Assembly: GCA_017428325.1 (NCBI GenBank)
Contig: JAFRRA010000006.1
Coordinates: 463,249-527,248, forward strand
Origin: Bacteroidales bacterium
GTDB lineage: Bacteria; Bacteroidota; Bacteroidia; Bacteroidales; UBA932
Length of the DNA: 64,000 nucleotides
Direction: 5' to 3'
The translations under genes and the position numbers were made by a program. Below, piece by piece: positions 25,346-32,780 of this stretch (position 1 is its first letter; every line of letters starts with the position of its first letter). The notes under the pieces were generated by a model. The model saw only the letters and a program-made list of their open reading frames with translations. It did not search any database and was not told where the DNA came from.

Positions 25346-25666
25346 TTAACCGTGGTTAATCTGATAGGCCTGGAACAGCAGGCTCAATGCCTTTGTGAAA
25401 TACAGCAGGGCCACAAGAATCACCGCTATTAACAAATACACCAAAATCCTCTTTCCCTTTCCGTATCCTCCATCAGCTCTCTTGAGTTCCTTGGAATTCT
25501 TACGGAAACCCTTGGACACGATGGATCCAGGAACATAATTTGAGCCCTCCTGCCTGGCCTTGGCCTCGGCATTTATGCCCTCGAACTTCTCGAGATCTTT
25601 GTTATAGTACCTTGCCGGGTAGTCAAACACCCTGTGGCTAGGCAAAGAAAAAAACTTGAATCCCAT
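25346..25666 (-). CDS. Small conserved-type membrane protein
   Basis: A 106-residue protein of the kind found near mutL in many Bacteroidales. The N-terminal 75 residues are basic (HRVFDYPARYYNKDLEKFE) and a single membrane helix lies near the C-terminus (ILVYLLIAVILVALLYF). No enzymatic motif is seen. It leads the mutL operon with a 19-bp gap. Function is unknown. Confidence 0.7.
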   Translation of the reverse strand: MGFKFFSLPSHRVFDYPARYYNKDLEKFEGINAEAKARQEGSNYVPGSIVSKGFRKNSKELKRADGGYGKGKRILVYLLIAVILVALLYFTKALSLLFQAYQINHG

Positions 25667-25736
25667 AGTTAACCCTCAAAACTGTTAAAATCTCCTATAT
25701 CCTTGCAAAGATAATGCAAATCGAGCTAAAAATCCG

Positions 25737-25744
25737 TACTTTTG
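25737..25744 (+). promoter_or_regulatory. -7 box for ispF (near-leaderless)
   Basis: TACTTTTG matches TAnnTTTG exactly and ends only 6 bp before the ATG at 25751, which predicts a 5' UTR of about 3 nt. Confidence 0.6.
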
Positions 25745-25750
25745 CAAAGT

Positions 25751-26263
25751 ATGAAAAACACATTCAGAATAGGTAACGGATATGATGTCCATCTTTTGGC
25801 GGAAGATCTTCCTTTATTTCTGTGTGGAGTGAGAATTCCACATACAAAGGGCTGCGTGGCGCATTCAGACGGGGATGTGGCCCTGCACGCTCTCTGCGAT
25901 GCCCTTTTAGGAGCCCTTGCCCTCGGCGATATCGGCCACCATTTCCCGGACACCAGCGCGGAATTCAAGGGAATTGACAGCAAGATCCTCCTGGAAAGAT
26001 CCTATAAACTGGTTCTGGACAAAGGATACCGCCTCGTAAATGCGGATATCACCATCCTTCTCCAGAAGCCTAAAGTGGCTCCTTTCATTGAAAAGATGCG
26101 CAGAAGCATCGCTGAGACCCTTTCCAAGGTCAGCGACAACTACCCGTCTTCCATAGAGGATATCTCTGTCAAGGCTACCACCACTGAGGGCGCCGGATTT
26201 GTCGGCAGAGAGGAGGGAGTGGCCGTATATGCCACGGTCCTTGTGGAAAAAATTTGTGAATAA
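25751..26263 (+). CDS. ispF: 2-C-methyl-D-erythritol 2,4-cyclodiphosphate synthase
   Basis: A 170-residue enzyme of the non-mevalonate isoprenoid pathway that cyclises CDP-ME 2-phosphate with loss of CMP. Motifs: RIGNGYDVHLL (zinc Asp/His), HSDGDVALHALCDALLGA, GDIGHHFPD and ISVKATTTEGAGFVGR. ATG 25751 fits the -7 box just upstream. A MEP-pathway gene fits Bacteroidales. Confidence 0.96.
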   Translation: MKNTFRIGNGYDVHLLAEDLPLFLCGVRIPHTKGCVAHSDGDVALHALCDALLGALALGDIGHHFPDTSAEFKGIDSKILLERSYKLVLDKGYRLVNADITILLQKPKVAPFIEKMRRSIAETLSKVSDNYPSSIEDISVKATTTEGAGFVGREEGVAVYATVLVEKICE

Positions 26264-26283
26264 GAGAAATTTGCTTACTTTTG
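26253..26283 (+). promoter_or_regulatory. Promoter of the tRNA-Gln/tRNA-Met unit
   Basis: TTTG at 26253-26256 and TACTTTTG at 26276-26283 are separated by 19 nt, an ideal Bacteroidota promoter. The -33 box lies in the last codons of ispF. The downstream sequence GCAACCCC resembles the start region of the ribosomal promoters in this window. Confidence 0.8.
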
Positions 26284-26306
26284 CAACCCCAAAACCAGTG
26301 GGACAT

Positions 26307-26377
26307 TGAGATATGGTGTAATGGCAGCACAAGAGATTCTGGTCCTCTTAGTCCTGGTTCGAATCCGGGTATCTCAA
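26307..26377 (+). tRNA. tRNA-Gln (CTG anticodon)
   Basis: A full cloverleaf can be drawn: acceptor TGAGATA/TATCTCA, T stem CCTGG/CCGGG with loop TTCGAAT, and anticodon loop TTCTGGT giving CUG. The anticodon stem AGAGA/CCTCT has an A-C mismatch next to the loop, where glutamine tRNAs of relatives have A-T. CCA is not encoded. Confidence 0.9.
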
Positions 26378-26415
26378 CAAATCTGAAAGTCCAGCCAGCT
26401 GCTGGGCACAGTGAT

Positions 26416-26489
26416 GGCGCGGTAGCTCAGCTGGTTAGAGCGCATGATTCATAATCATGAGGTCGGCGGTTCAATCCCGCCCCGCGCTA
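26416..26489 (+). tRNA. tRNA-Met (CAT anticodon)
   Basis: Acceptor GGCGCGG pairs with CCGCGCT (one G-U), D arm GCTCAGCTGGTTAGAGC, anticodon stem CATGA/TCATG with loop TTCATAA, T stem GGCGG/CCGCC. It lacks the three G-C pairs of initiator tRNA, so it is an elongator Met tRNA; a CAU-reading tRNA-Ile2 cannot be fully excluded. Confidence 0.9.
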
Positions 26490-26496
26490 CAAAAAT

Positions 26497-26525
26497 AAGT
26501 GATGGCATCAACCATCACTTTTTTT
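26497..26525 (+). terminator. Intrinsic terminator of the tRNA unit
   Basis: AAGTGATGG (26497-26505) pairs perfectly with CCATCACTT (26512-26520) around a CATCAA loop and runs into TTTTT. Confidence 0.88.
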
Positions 26526-26640
26526 GTAGCTACTCACCCCCTGCACCCCCTCAAGGGGGATTACGGCCTGCTCGGCCGGTCGCTGATGCGACTTTCTACC
26601 TCCCCACCGTTTTTGTGTAGCTACTCACCCCCTGCACCCC
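26526..26640. repeat. Structured dispersed repeat, copy 1, with a partial direct duplicate
   Basis: A roughly 60-bp element (26533-26592) matches, in inverted orientation, the sequence at 39771-39830 at about 50 of 57 positions. It holds three potential hairpins: the palindrome CCCCCTCAAGGGGG, CGGCC/GGCCG around TGCTC, and GTCGC/GCGAC around TGAT. Its first 24 bp (26526-26549) are repeated exactly at 26617-26640, which abuts the stop codon of the next gene. It lies directly after the tRNA terminator. No coding potential is seen. Confidence 0.8.
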
Positions 26641-27060
26641 TTAGTTCAAGTTAAAAAAGAAGTAGAGTCCGGCCCAGGTTGTCGGGACTCCGCGAGCGGA
26701 GCCGATCTGGGAACCGTACTTGTCACGTATGGTGCCGTCCTTCTCCACCTTGCCGATCTGGGAGCCGTAACGGTCACGGACAACTCCGTCACTGTAGACC
26801 TTTCCGACCTGTGAGCCGTATTTGTCACGGATGGTGCCGTCATTGTCTATTTTGCCTATCTGTGCGCCGTATTTGTCGCGGACACAGTTGTTGCTGTCTA
26901 TCTTTCCTACCTGTGCGCCGTACTTGTCACGGATGGTGCCGTCGCTTTGAATCGTTCCTATCTGCGCGCCATATTTGTCACGGATAGTCTGTGCGCCTGA
27001 TTTTGACGGCACGGCCAGCAGGATTATCGCTGAGGCCAGTATTGCAAATATCTTTTTCAT
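26641..27060 (-). CDS. Secreted tandem-repeat protein (GxIRDKYGxQIGKI repeats)
   Basis: A 139-residue protein with a signal peptide (SKSGAQ, about residue 24) and six near-identical 17-18-residue repeats of the form TIRDKYGAQIGKIDSDG. Such repeats resemble the 5-fold beta-flower-type proteins of Bacteroidota (recalled, not checked). It ends in a hydrophobic aromatic tail (GLYFFFNLN). There is no catalytic motif. The next upstream gene encodes an SGNH hydrolase 22 bp away, so the two may be co-transcribed. Repeat units are very similar in DNA too, which favours copy-number change. Confidence 0.75.
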   Translation of the reverse strand: MKKIFAILASAIILLAVPSKSGAQTIRDKYGAQIGTIQSDGTIRDKYGAQVGKIDSNNCVRDKYGAQIGKIDNDGTIRDKYGSQVGKVYSDGVVRDRYGSQIGKVEKDGTIRDKYGSQIGSARGVPTTWAGLYFFFNLN

Positions 27061-27082
27061 AGTATGTCTGGAGTTTAAGTTC

Positions 27083-27820
27083 TTACTGCTTGTCGATTTC
27101 CTTAAATCTGTCCAGCAATAATCTCTCCATAATTTTGTAGCCGTCTATGGTTGGATGCACTCCGTCCTTGGCATATTTTTTCGGTAGGCCGCCGTTTTCA
27201 TCGGTGAGAATGGAGTGATAATTTATGTAAGGGATGTTTATGCTTTCTGCATATTCCCGGATCATCCTGTTGAGGGTGATGATGTCCTTGGCCGGTGCGA
27301 GGTCCTTTCTCCAGACAAAGCCTGCTGCCGGCGGAACGGAGCAGAGTATAGGCCTGATGTTGTGGGCCTTGGCAAGTTCAACCATAGACTTGAGGTTGCC
27401 GAGGATGTTCTCAAGGGTAATCTTTCCATTGTTCTCCGCGACATCGTTGGTGCCCGCCATTATGAACACGTACTGGGGCCTGAGGTCCAGCACATCCCTG
27501 CGGAACCTTACCAGCATCTCGCTTGTGGTCTGTCCGGAAATGCCCCTTCCCACAAAGTTGTTGTCCTTGAAGAACTGGGAGTCCAGGCCCCACCACAGCT
27601 CAGTTATGGAGTCTCCCATAAGCACTGCCTTGACCTTGCGGTTTTTCCACTCGCATTTAGGGCAGTTTCCCTTTGGGGCGTCCTTTATCTGTTCCATAAC
27701 CCTGGCGTTATCTTTCTCGAACACATAGAATTGCGCCCAGTCCTGCTTTTTGGTGTTCTGGGCAGAAAGCGCTGCGCTGCAGCAAAGTGCGATAATCAGG
27801 AGTAATCCGGTTCTTTTCAT
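27083..27820 (-). CDS. Secreted SGNH/GDSL hydrolase
   Basis: A 245-residue protein with a signal peptide (AALSAQ) and the four SGNH blocks: GDSITELW (Ser, block I), GISGQT (Gly, II), GTNDVAENN (Asn, III) and DGVHPTIDGY (Asp-His, V). Members deacylate carbohydrates or lipids; the substrate here is unknown. The sequence CPKCEWKNRK near residue 55 adds a Cys pair not usual in the family. Confidence 0.9.
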   Translation of the reverse strand: MKRTGLLLIIALCCSAALSAQNTKKQDWAQFYVFEKDNARVMEQIKDAPKGNCPKCEWKNRKVKAVLMGDSITELWWGLDSQFFKDNNFVGRGISGQTTSEMLVRFRRDVLDLRPQYVFIMAGTNDVAENNGKITLENILGNLKSMVELAKAHNIRPILCSVPPAAGFVWRKDLAPAKDIITLNRMIREYAESINIPYINYHSILTDENGGLPKKYAKDGVHPTIDGYKIMERLLLDRFKEIDKQ

Positions 27821-27886
27821 GATTATAATGTCTTTTCACAAATTCAAAGTTAAGGAAATTTGAATGCAGGCGAAAATTTTTGTTTG

Positions 27887-27921
27887 TTGACAATAGTTGT
27901 CAAAACGCGAGAATATTTTTG
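27887..27921 (+). promoter_or_regulatory. umuDC promoter with overlapping inverted-repeat operator
   Basis: TTGACAA-TAG-TTGTCAA (27887-27903) is a perfect 7+7 inverted repeat covering the -33 region. TATTTTTG (27914-27921) matches the TAnnTTTG -7 element. The layout suggests a repressor site governing the damage-response operon; it does not resemble the E. coli LexA box CTGT-N8-ACAG. The regulator is not identified. Confidence 0.7.
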
Positions 27922-27950
27922 CATCGTGAAATAAAACAAAACATAAGGAT

Positions 27951-28058
27951 ATGAACAACTACAACATTCTTTTCAGCAGTGAGATAGAGGCCTTCATAGA
28001 AGAGACTATCGCAGAGGAAAAAGAGATCAGGATTTCCGTTGTCAGAAATGACAGGTAA
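27951..28058 (+). CDS. 35-residue ORF at the head of the umuDC operon
   Basis: ATG 27951 to TAA 28056 encodes an acidic peptide (MNNYNILFSSEIEAFIEETI...). It starts 30 bp after the -7 box and its end overlaps the umuD start, an arrangement of real translational coupling. I do not recognise a family. It may be a small SOS-induced protein or simply a ribosome-loading leader for umuD. Confidence 0.55.
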   Translation: MNNYNILFSSEIEAFIEETIAEEKEIRISVVRNDR

Positions 28059-28440
28059 TACAGTCTGTGCGGGTTTTCCTTCTCCGGCACAGGATTATGT
28101 GGAGGGAGGGATAGACCTCAACCGGGAGCTGGTGAAGAATCCGGCCGCCACGTTCTTTGGACGGGTGAGCGGAGATTCCATGACAGGTGCCGGGATAGAG
28201 GACGGGGATCTGATAGTCATAGACAAGAGCCTGGAGGCTTCCGAGGGGGATATTGCCGTGTGTTTTCTGGACGGGGAGTTTACGCTTAAAAGGATCCATA
28301 TAGAAAAGGATGTCATATGGCTGGTGCCGGAAAACCCGAAATACAGGAAGATCCGGGTAACTGCAGACCAGCACTTTATGGTTTGGGGCGTTGTCACATA
28401 TTCAATAAAGGATATCAGGAAGAATAATACTCAGCGATAA
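28048..28440 (+). CDS. umuD: UmuD-like LexA/S24 family protein
   Basis: A 130-residue S24 peptidase-fold protein lacking a DNA-binding domain. The cleavage site region CAGFPSP is at the N-terminus, the catalytic Ser is in GRVSGDSMTGAGI and the Lys in GEFTLKRIH. RecA-stimulated self-cleavage would activate the partner polymerase. ATG 28048 is preferred to TTG 28039. The umuC gene begins 3 bp after its stop. Confidence 0.93.
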   Translation: MTGNTVCAGFPSPAQDYVEGGIDLNRELVKNPAATFFGRVSGDSMTGAGIEDGDLIVIDKSLEASEGDIAVCFLDGEFTLKRIHIEKDVIWLVPENPKYRKIRVTADQHFMVWGVVTYSIKDIRKNNTQR

Positions 28441-28443
28441 TTT

Positions 28444-29796
28444 ATGCCTGAAGAAGATTCTTTTGAATACAGTCGGTCCGGGCGGTTTATCGGGGTGATG
28501 GACTGCAACAATTTCTTTGTTTCGTGCGAAAGGGTGTTCAACCCGTCTCTGGAGGGGCGGGCTGTAGTGGTGCTTTCCAACAACGACGGATGTGCCGTGT
28601 CAAGAAGCGCAGAAGCCAAGGCTCTTGGGATCAAAATGGGGACGCCGGCCTTCAAAATAGCGCAGGAGTTTGAAAGCAAGGGCGTTGAGGTTGTGATGTG
28701 CTCTTCCAATTACACGCTTTATGCGGATATGAGTCGGCGTGCCATGGATGTTTTGCGGGGGTTGGCGGGGCGGATAGAGATATATTCCATAGATGAGGCC
28801 TTTGTGGATTTTTCCGGAATGGGGAAGGATGAAGTGGTGCGGTTGGGACGGGAAATCGTGCGTAGGGTAAGGAAGGAAACGGGCCTTCCAGTATCCGTGG
28901 GAGCGGCCCGGTCCAAGACTCTTGCGAAAGCCGCCACAAGATTTGCCAAGAAATATCCGGCATACAGAGGGTTCTGCATGATAGATTCCGAATCGCAGAG
29001 GGAGAAGGCCCTTCATCTGCTTCCGGCGGGAGATGTTTGGGGCATAGGATTCAGGTCTCAGAAGAAATTTGCGGCATTGGGCATATCCACTGCCTATGAC
29101 TTTGTGCAGAAAGGGGCCTACTGGATAAAGCGGAATATGGGAGTGTGCGGGCTAAGGACTTATGAGGAACTGCTTGGAAGAAGTGTCATCCGCGTGGATG
29201 GCAAGGCCCTGAAGCAGACCATAACAACCAGCCGCAGCTTCGGGGAGCTGGTATCCGACCTTTCCCAGCTGCAATGTGCAGTCTCCAATTTTGCCGCCTC
29301 CTGTGCACAGAAACTCAGGGCCCAGCACAGCTGTGCGATGTATGCGACCGTGTTCCTGATGACAAGTGTTTTCAGGGAGGACCTCCCGCAATATTTCAAC
29401 AATGCCACATACATTTTTGAAGAGGCGGAAGACAGCACGATCGGTCTTGTGGAAGGATGCCTTAACGCTCTGGATGAAATCTATCTGCCCGGTTACGCTT
29501 ACAAGAAGGCAGGAGTTACGGTAAGCGGCATAGTTCCCCACGGACATGTGCAGCAAAGCCTTTACTGCCAGTCCGATTACAAGAGGATGAGAAAAGTTGA
29601 CCTCCTTATGGACGAGGTTAACCGACGGTATGGGAAAAACCGTCTGCATCTGGCCGTGCAGGGAAGTTCCGCCATCTTCAACCGCAGGCAGACCGGGGGC
29701 GTGGCCGGAAGGGAGGAAAGGTGGGAAATGCGCCGGGAACGCCTTTCAGGAAGCTACACCACGGATTTGCGGGATGTTATTCTTGTCTGCTGCTGA
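28444..29796 (+). CDS. umuC: Y-family DNA polymerase (Pol V subunit UmuC)
   Basis: A 450-residue translesion polymerase. Catalytic motifs are GVMDCNNFFVSCERVF (first Asp), YSIDEAFVDF (Asp-Glu) and SVGAARSKTLAK. The C-terminus has the DUF4113-like segment ending near RWEMRRERLSGSYTTDL. With UmuD' it copies past lesions in the SOS response. The last 20 bp overlap the antisense 3' end of a zinc-ribbon gene. Confidence 0.95.
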   Translation: MPEEDSFEYSRSGRFIGVMDCNNFFVSCERVFNPSLEGRAVVVLSNNDGCAVSRSAEAKALGIKMGTPAFKIAQEFESKGVEVVMCSSNYTLYADMSRRAMDVLRGLAGRIEIYSIDEAFVDFSGMGKDEVVRLGREIVRRVRKETGLPVSVGAARSKTLAKAATRFAKKYPAYRGFCMIDSESQREKALHLLPAGDVWGIGFRSQKKFAALGISTAYDFVQKGAYWIKRNMGVCGLRTYEELLGRSVIRVDGKALKQTITTSRSFGELVSDLSQLQCAVSNFAASCAQKLRAQHSCAMYATVFLMTSVFREDLPQYFNNATYIFEEAEDSTIGLVEGCLNALDEIYLPGYAYKKAGVTVSGIVPHGHVQQSLYCQSDYKRMRKVDLLMDEVNRRYGKNRLHLAVQGSSAIFNRRQTGGVAGREERWEMRRERLSGSYTTDLRDVILVCC

Positions 29797-30046
29797 CCTT
29801 TGTGACATTGCTTATGACCCTGAACACCTTGCTTATCCAGGAAAGAGTCCTGAGAAGGAATCTGGAGTCTGCACGTTCCATCTCCATAATGTTGAAACGG
29901 ATTGCATTTAATTGCTTGCGGTTCCTTGCCCGGCGTCTTCTTCCAAGCGAATTGTTGTAGAAAGTGCGGCATTCATCGCTGCAGAATTTCTTGTCGCTCC
30001 GTCCGTTTACTTCTTTTCCGCATACCGGACATGTCTTTTTGCCCAT
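29777..30046 (-). CDS. Small zinc-ribbon protein
   Basis: An 89-residue protein with an N-terminal treble-clef/zinc-ribbon site CPVCGKEV...FCSDECRTFYNN, followed by a highly basic stretch (GRRRRARNRKQL) and a C-terminal helix. This CxxC...CxxxC pattern recurs in small Bacteroidales proteins. It may bind nucleic acid, which is inference. Its 3' end overlaps umuC antisense by 20 bp. The 265 bp upstream to ssb are AT-rich and show no further gene. Confidence 0.7.
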   Translation of the reverse strand: MGKKTCPVCGKEVNGRSDKKFCSDECRTFYNNSLGRRRRARNRKQLNAIRFNIMEMERADSRFLLRTLSWISKVFRVISNVTKVSSRQE

Positions 30047-30311
30047 AACGTTTCCCTTCTTTCCACTGTCTTTCAGCGCGTCAAATCTAAGAAAGAACTT
30101 TCTTTTTCTGTCCTCAGCGATGCAATTAACACTTCATTTTTTGATTATTCTGCAATTGTTTAAATGGGTACAGCCGTATTAAAACAAGTTAAACGGCTAA
30201 CAGTTTTACAGGATTGTCAATTAAACATTTATAATCGTTTATATATGAATAAAATGAGGATATTGTTAAATAGTCGGGTTTAATTTGCTTCAGTTTTCAT
30301 TTAGATGATTT

Positions 30312-30647
30312 ATGGAGAAAACATTGAACAAAGTGGAACTGAAGGGGCGCGTAGGAGCAGATCCCAAGGTGACCGAAATGGAGGGAGGAGTCAGTTTGAT
30401 CCGTTTCTCCCTTGCAACCCATGAAGTTTTCAAGGGGAAGGACGGACAGTACAAGGAAGAAACCATGTGGCACAGCATTGCCGCCTGGTCTTCCAAGGGA
30501 ATGCCGGACTTCTCCAAAATCCGCAAGGGTGTCTTTGTCGAGCTTTCCGGAAGGCTGAGGTATTATTCCTATATGGGGAAAGACGGCCAGGAAAGATATT
30601 CTTGTGAAATTGTGGCACTGAAAATGTCTCTGCCGGAAAATGATTAA
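30312..30647 (+). CDS. ssb: Single-stranded DNA-binding protein
   Basis: A 111-residue OB-fold protein with [44 protein letters not shown] and [16 protein letters not shown]. It is short and lacks the acidic DDDIPF-type C-terminal tip that recruits partners in the main SSB, so this is probably an accessory or SSB-like protein. Its stop codon lies inside the cysS promoter. Confidence 0.88.
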   Translation: MEKTLNKVELKGRVGADPKVTEMEGGVSLIRFSLATHEVFKGKDGQYKEETMWHSIAAWSSKGMPDFSKIRKGVFVELSGRLRYYSYMGKDGQERYSCEIVALKMSLPEND

Positions 30648-30680
30648 ATTTGCACCCGGCGGTCCAAAAGCCGCCGGATG
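30645..30680 (+). promoter_or_regulatory. cysS -7 box followed by a GC-rich leader hairpin
   Basis: TAAATTTG (30645-30652) matches TAnnTTTG and overlaps the ssb stop. CCGGCGG (30656-30662) pairs with CCGCCGG (30671-30677) around an 8-nt loop and is followed by ATGTTTT just before the cysS ATG at 30685. The predicted 5' UTR is almost entirely this hairpin. It may also act as a weak terminator for ssb readthrough. Confidence 0.65.
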
Positions 30681-30684
30681 TTTT

Positions 30685-32196
30685 ATGAGCGCAGAAATCA
30701 AAAGAGAATTCTATCTCTACAATACCCTTACCCGCAGAAGGGAAAAGCTGGAAACCGTAACCCCGGGAAGAGTAGGCCTTTATGTTTGCGGGCCTACGGT
30801 ATACGGAGACCCTCATCTGGGACATGCCAGACCGGGGATAACCTTTGATGTACTGGTACGCCTGCTGGCAAACCTGGGATACAAGGTCCGTTATGTGCGC
30901 AATATCACTGACGTGGGGCATCTGGAGCATGACGCTGATGAGGGAGAGGACAAGATAGCCAAGAAGGCCCGCCTGGAAGAACTTGAGCCGATGGAGGTTG
31001 CACAGACCTATACGGTACATTTCCGTCAGGCTATGGCAAAGCTCAACGTGCTTCCTCCAAGCATCGAGCCGAATGCTTCCGGCCATATTATCGAGCAGAT
31101 AGAGTTCATCAAAAAGATACTGGACAACGGCTATGCATATATAAGCAACGGCTCCGTTTATTTCGACGTGGCTAAATATGCAAAGAAGTATAATTACGGA
31201 GCTCTCAGCGGCCGTAATCTGGACGAGATGCTGCACAACACCCGCGAGCTTGACGGGCAGCAGGACAAGCATTCATCCGCAGACTTCGCCCTATGGAAGA
31301 AAGCCTCTCCGGAACATATAATGCGCTGGCCTTCCCCTTGGGGAGACGGCTTCCCTGGCTGGCATATGGAGTGCTCCGCCATGGGAGAGAAATATCTTGG
31401 AAGGGAGTTTGACATCCACGGCGGTGGAATGGACCTGATGTTCCCTCACCACGAATGCGAAATGGCCCAGAATTATGCTGAAAGAGGCACTTCCGGAGTC
31501 AAATACTGGATGCATAACAACCTGATTACCATCGAGGGCAGGAAGATGGGCAAGTCTCTGGGCAATTTCATAACACTCGACGAGTTGTTCAGCGGAAGCA
31601 ACCCGATTCTGGAGCAGGCCTATACTCCTATGACCGTCAGGTTCTTCATCCTTCAGGCGCACTATCGCGGAACCCTGGATTTCAGCAATTCCGCCCTTCA
31701 GGCAGCGGAAAAGGGTCTCAAAAGACTGATGCAGGCACAGAAGGACGCAGCCCAACTGAAAGAGTCAGCGGCATCTTCTGAAAATCTCGCTGAGGATATA
31801 TCAAGGATCCGGGAGGAGATATTCAACGCCTTGTGTGACGATATGAATACTCCGATAGCCCTCTCTTATGTCTATGAACTGGTAAAGGTCATAAACAATG
31901 TGAAGGAGGGAAGAATCACAGCGGCCAAGGCCGAAAAGGACGCTATCTGCCAGCTTATGAAAGAGGTAGTCACGGATATTCTCGGACTGGTGGATGAAGA
32001 GAGTGTGCAGGCTTCAGACTCTCAGGGCTCATCAAAGGTCATTGACGGCCTGATGAATTACATCATAGAAGACCGCAAGGCGGCAAGGGCCAATAAGGAC
32101 TGGGGCAAGAGCGACCAGATAAGGGATACCCTGAAAGCCCTCGGCATTCAGCTCAAGGACAACAAGGACGGGACAACCTCATGGGAAATTCAATAA
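30685..32196 (+). CDS. cysS: Cysteinyl-tRNA synthetase
   Basis: A 503-residue class I synthetase. The HIGH motif appears as HLGH in [16 protein letters not shown], zinc ligands include Cys in YVCGPT and [31 protein letters not shown] is complete and KMSKS is KMGKS in [15 protein letters not shown] 30685 is chosen over 30640 since the latter lies inside ssb and upstream of the promoter. It ends at a bidirectional terminator. Confidence 0.96.
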   Translation: MSAEIKREFYLYNTLTRRREKLETVTPGRVGLYVCGPTVYGDPHLGHARPGITFDVLVRLLANLGYKVRYVRNITDVGHLEHDADEGEDKIAKKARLEELEPMEVAQTYTVHFRQAMAKLNVLPPSIEPNASGHIIEQIEFIKKILDNGYAYISNGSVYFDVAKYAKKYNYGALSGRNLDEMLHNTRELDGQQDKHSSADFALWKKASPEHIMRWPSPWGDGFPGWHMECSAMGEKYLGREFDIHGGGMDLMFPHHECEMAQNYAERGTSGVKYWMHNNLITIEGRKMGKSLGNFITLDELFSGSNPILEQAYTPMTVRFFILQAHYRGTLDFSNSALQAAEKGLKRLMQAQKDAAQLKESAASSENLAEDISRIREEIFNALCDDMNTPIALSYVYELVKVINNVKEGRITAAKAEKDAICQLMKEVVTDILGLVDEESVQASDSQGSSKVIDGLMNYIIEDRKAARANKDWGKSDQIRDTLKALGIQLKDNKDGTTSWEIQ

Positions 32197-32200
32197 AAGA

Positions 32201-32229
32201 AAACGGAGTGCTGAATCAGTACTCCGTTT
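32201..32229. terminator. Bidirectional terminator between cysS and the deaminase gene
   Basis: AAACGGAGT (32201-32209) pairs with ACTCCGTTT (32221-32229), flanked by A and T runs so it works on both strands. It overlaps the last codons of the convergent deaminase gene. Confidence 0.82.
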
Positions 32230-32683
32230 TGTCTTCCTTGGATTGCCACTTCTTGAAAACTTCCAGGGCTTCTTTCCTTAACAGTTTTTCAGATTTCTTC
32301 AGCCTGTCTTCAGGCTTGAGTTCTATTTCCTGATAGATAAAGTCATCGTCGAAACCGATTTTTGCGGCATCCTTACGGTTGTTGGCATAGTAGATTTTGT
32401 CCAGGTGTGCCCAATAGATTGCGCCAAGGCACATAGGGCAAGGTTCGCAGGACGTGTATATCTCACATCCCGAAAGGTCAAAGGTTTTCAGTTTCTTTGT
32501 TGCATTGCGGATAGCGGTAACCTCCGCATGCGCAGTAGGGTCGCAGTTCAGGGTAACGCTGTTGGAACCCTCTGCCACAATCACTCCGTTACGGGCAATG
32601 ACGGCACCGAAAGGACCGCCGCCCTTTTCCACGCTTTCGTCTGAAAGCTGGATTGCTCTTCTCATCAAATCCTTCTTGTCCAT
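32216..32683 (-). CDS. Guanine/tRNA-adenosine-type deaminase (CDA fold)
   Basis: A 155-residue zinc deaminase. The motifs are HAEVTAIRNA (zinc His and proton-shuttle Glu) and SCEPCPMCLGAIYW (two zinc Cys). The C-terminal segment FIYQEIELKPEDR resembles GuaD-type guanine deaminases more than TadA, but the two are hard to separate without alignment. ATG 32683 is selected because the promoter at 32709 lies upstream; a longer in-frame reading extends past it. Confidence 0.85.
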   Translation of the reverse strand: MDKKDLMRRAIQLSDESVEKGGGPFGAVIARNGVIVAEGSNSVTLNCDPTAHAEVTAIRNATKKLKTFDLSGCEIYTSCEPCPMCLGAIYWAHLDKIYYANNRKDAAKIGFDDDFIYQEIELKPEDRLKKSEKLLRKEALEVFKKWQSKEDKTEY

Positions 32684-32700
32684 ATAAATCTCATCGGTAT

Positions 32701-32716
32701 TATCTTTGCAAATATA
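32701..32716. promoter_or_regulatory. Abutting divergent -7 boxes (deaminase / PepSY gene)
   Basis: TATCTTTG (32701-32708, plus strand) is followed at once by CAAATATA (32709-32716), which is TATATTTG on the minus strand. Both match TAnnTTTG, so the two promoters share adjacent DNA and cannot easily be bound together. The plus-strand box is 72 bp from its ATG, which is rather far. Confidence 0.55.
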
Positions 32717-32780
32717 GCTTTTATTAAAGAGAAACTTATTATAATTGTATTTGAAAATAATCATTAAAATCGTTTCTGTT

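Noticed and set aside
26526-26640. CRISPR array
   Set aside because: Only two 24-bp direct copies 67 bp apart, no further units and no cas genes in the window.
26641-27060. MORN-repeat protein
   Set aside because: MORN units read YxGxxxxGxxxGxG; here the unit is TIRDKYGxQIGKI without that glycine spacing.
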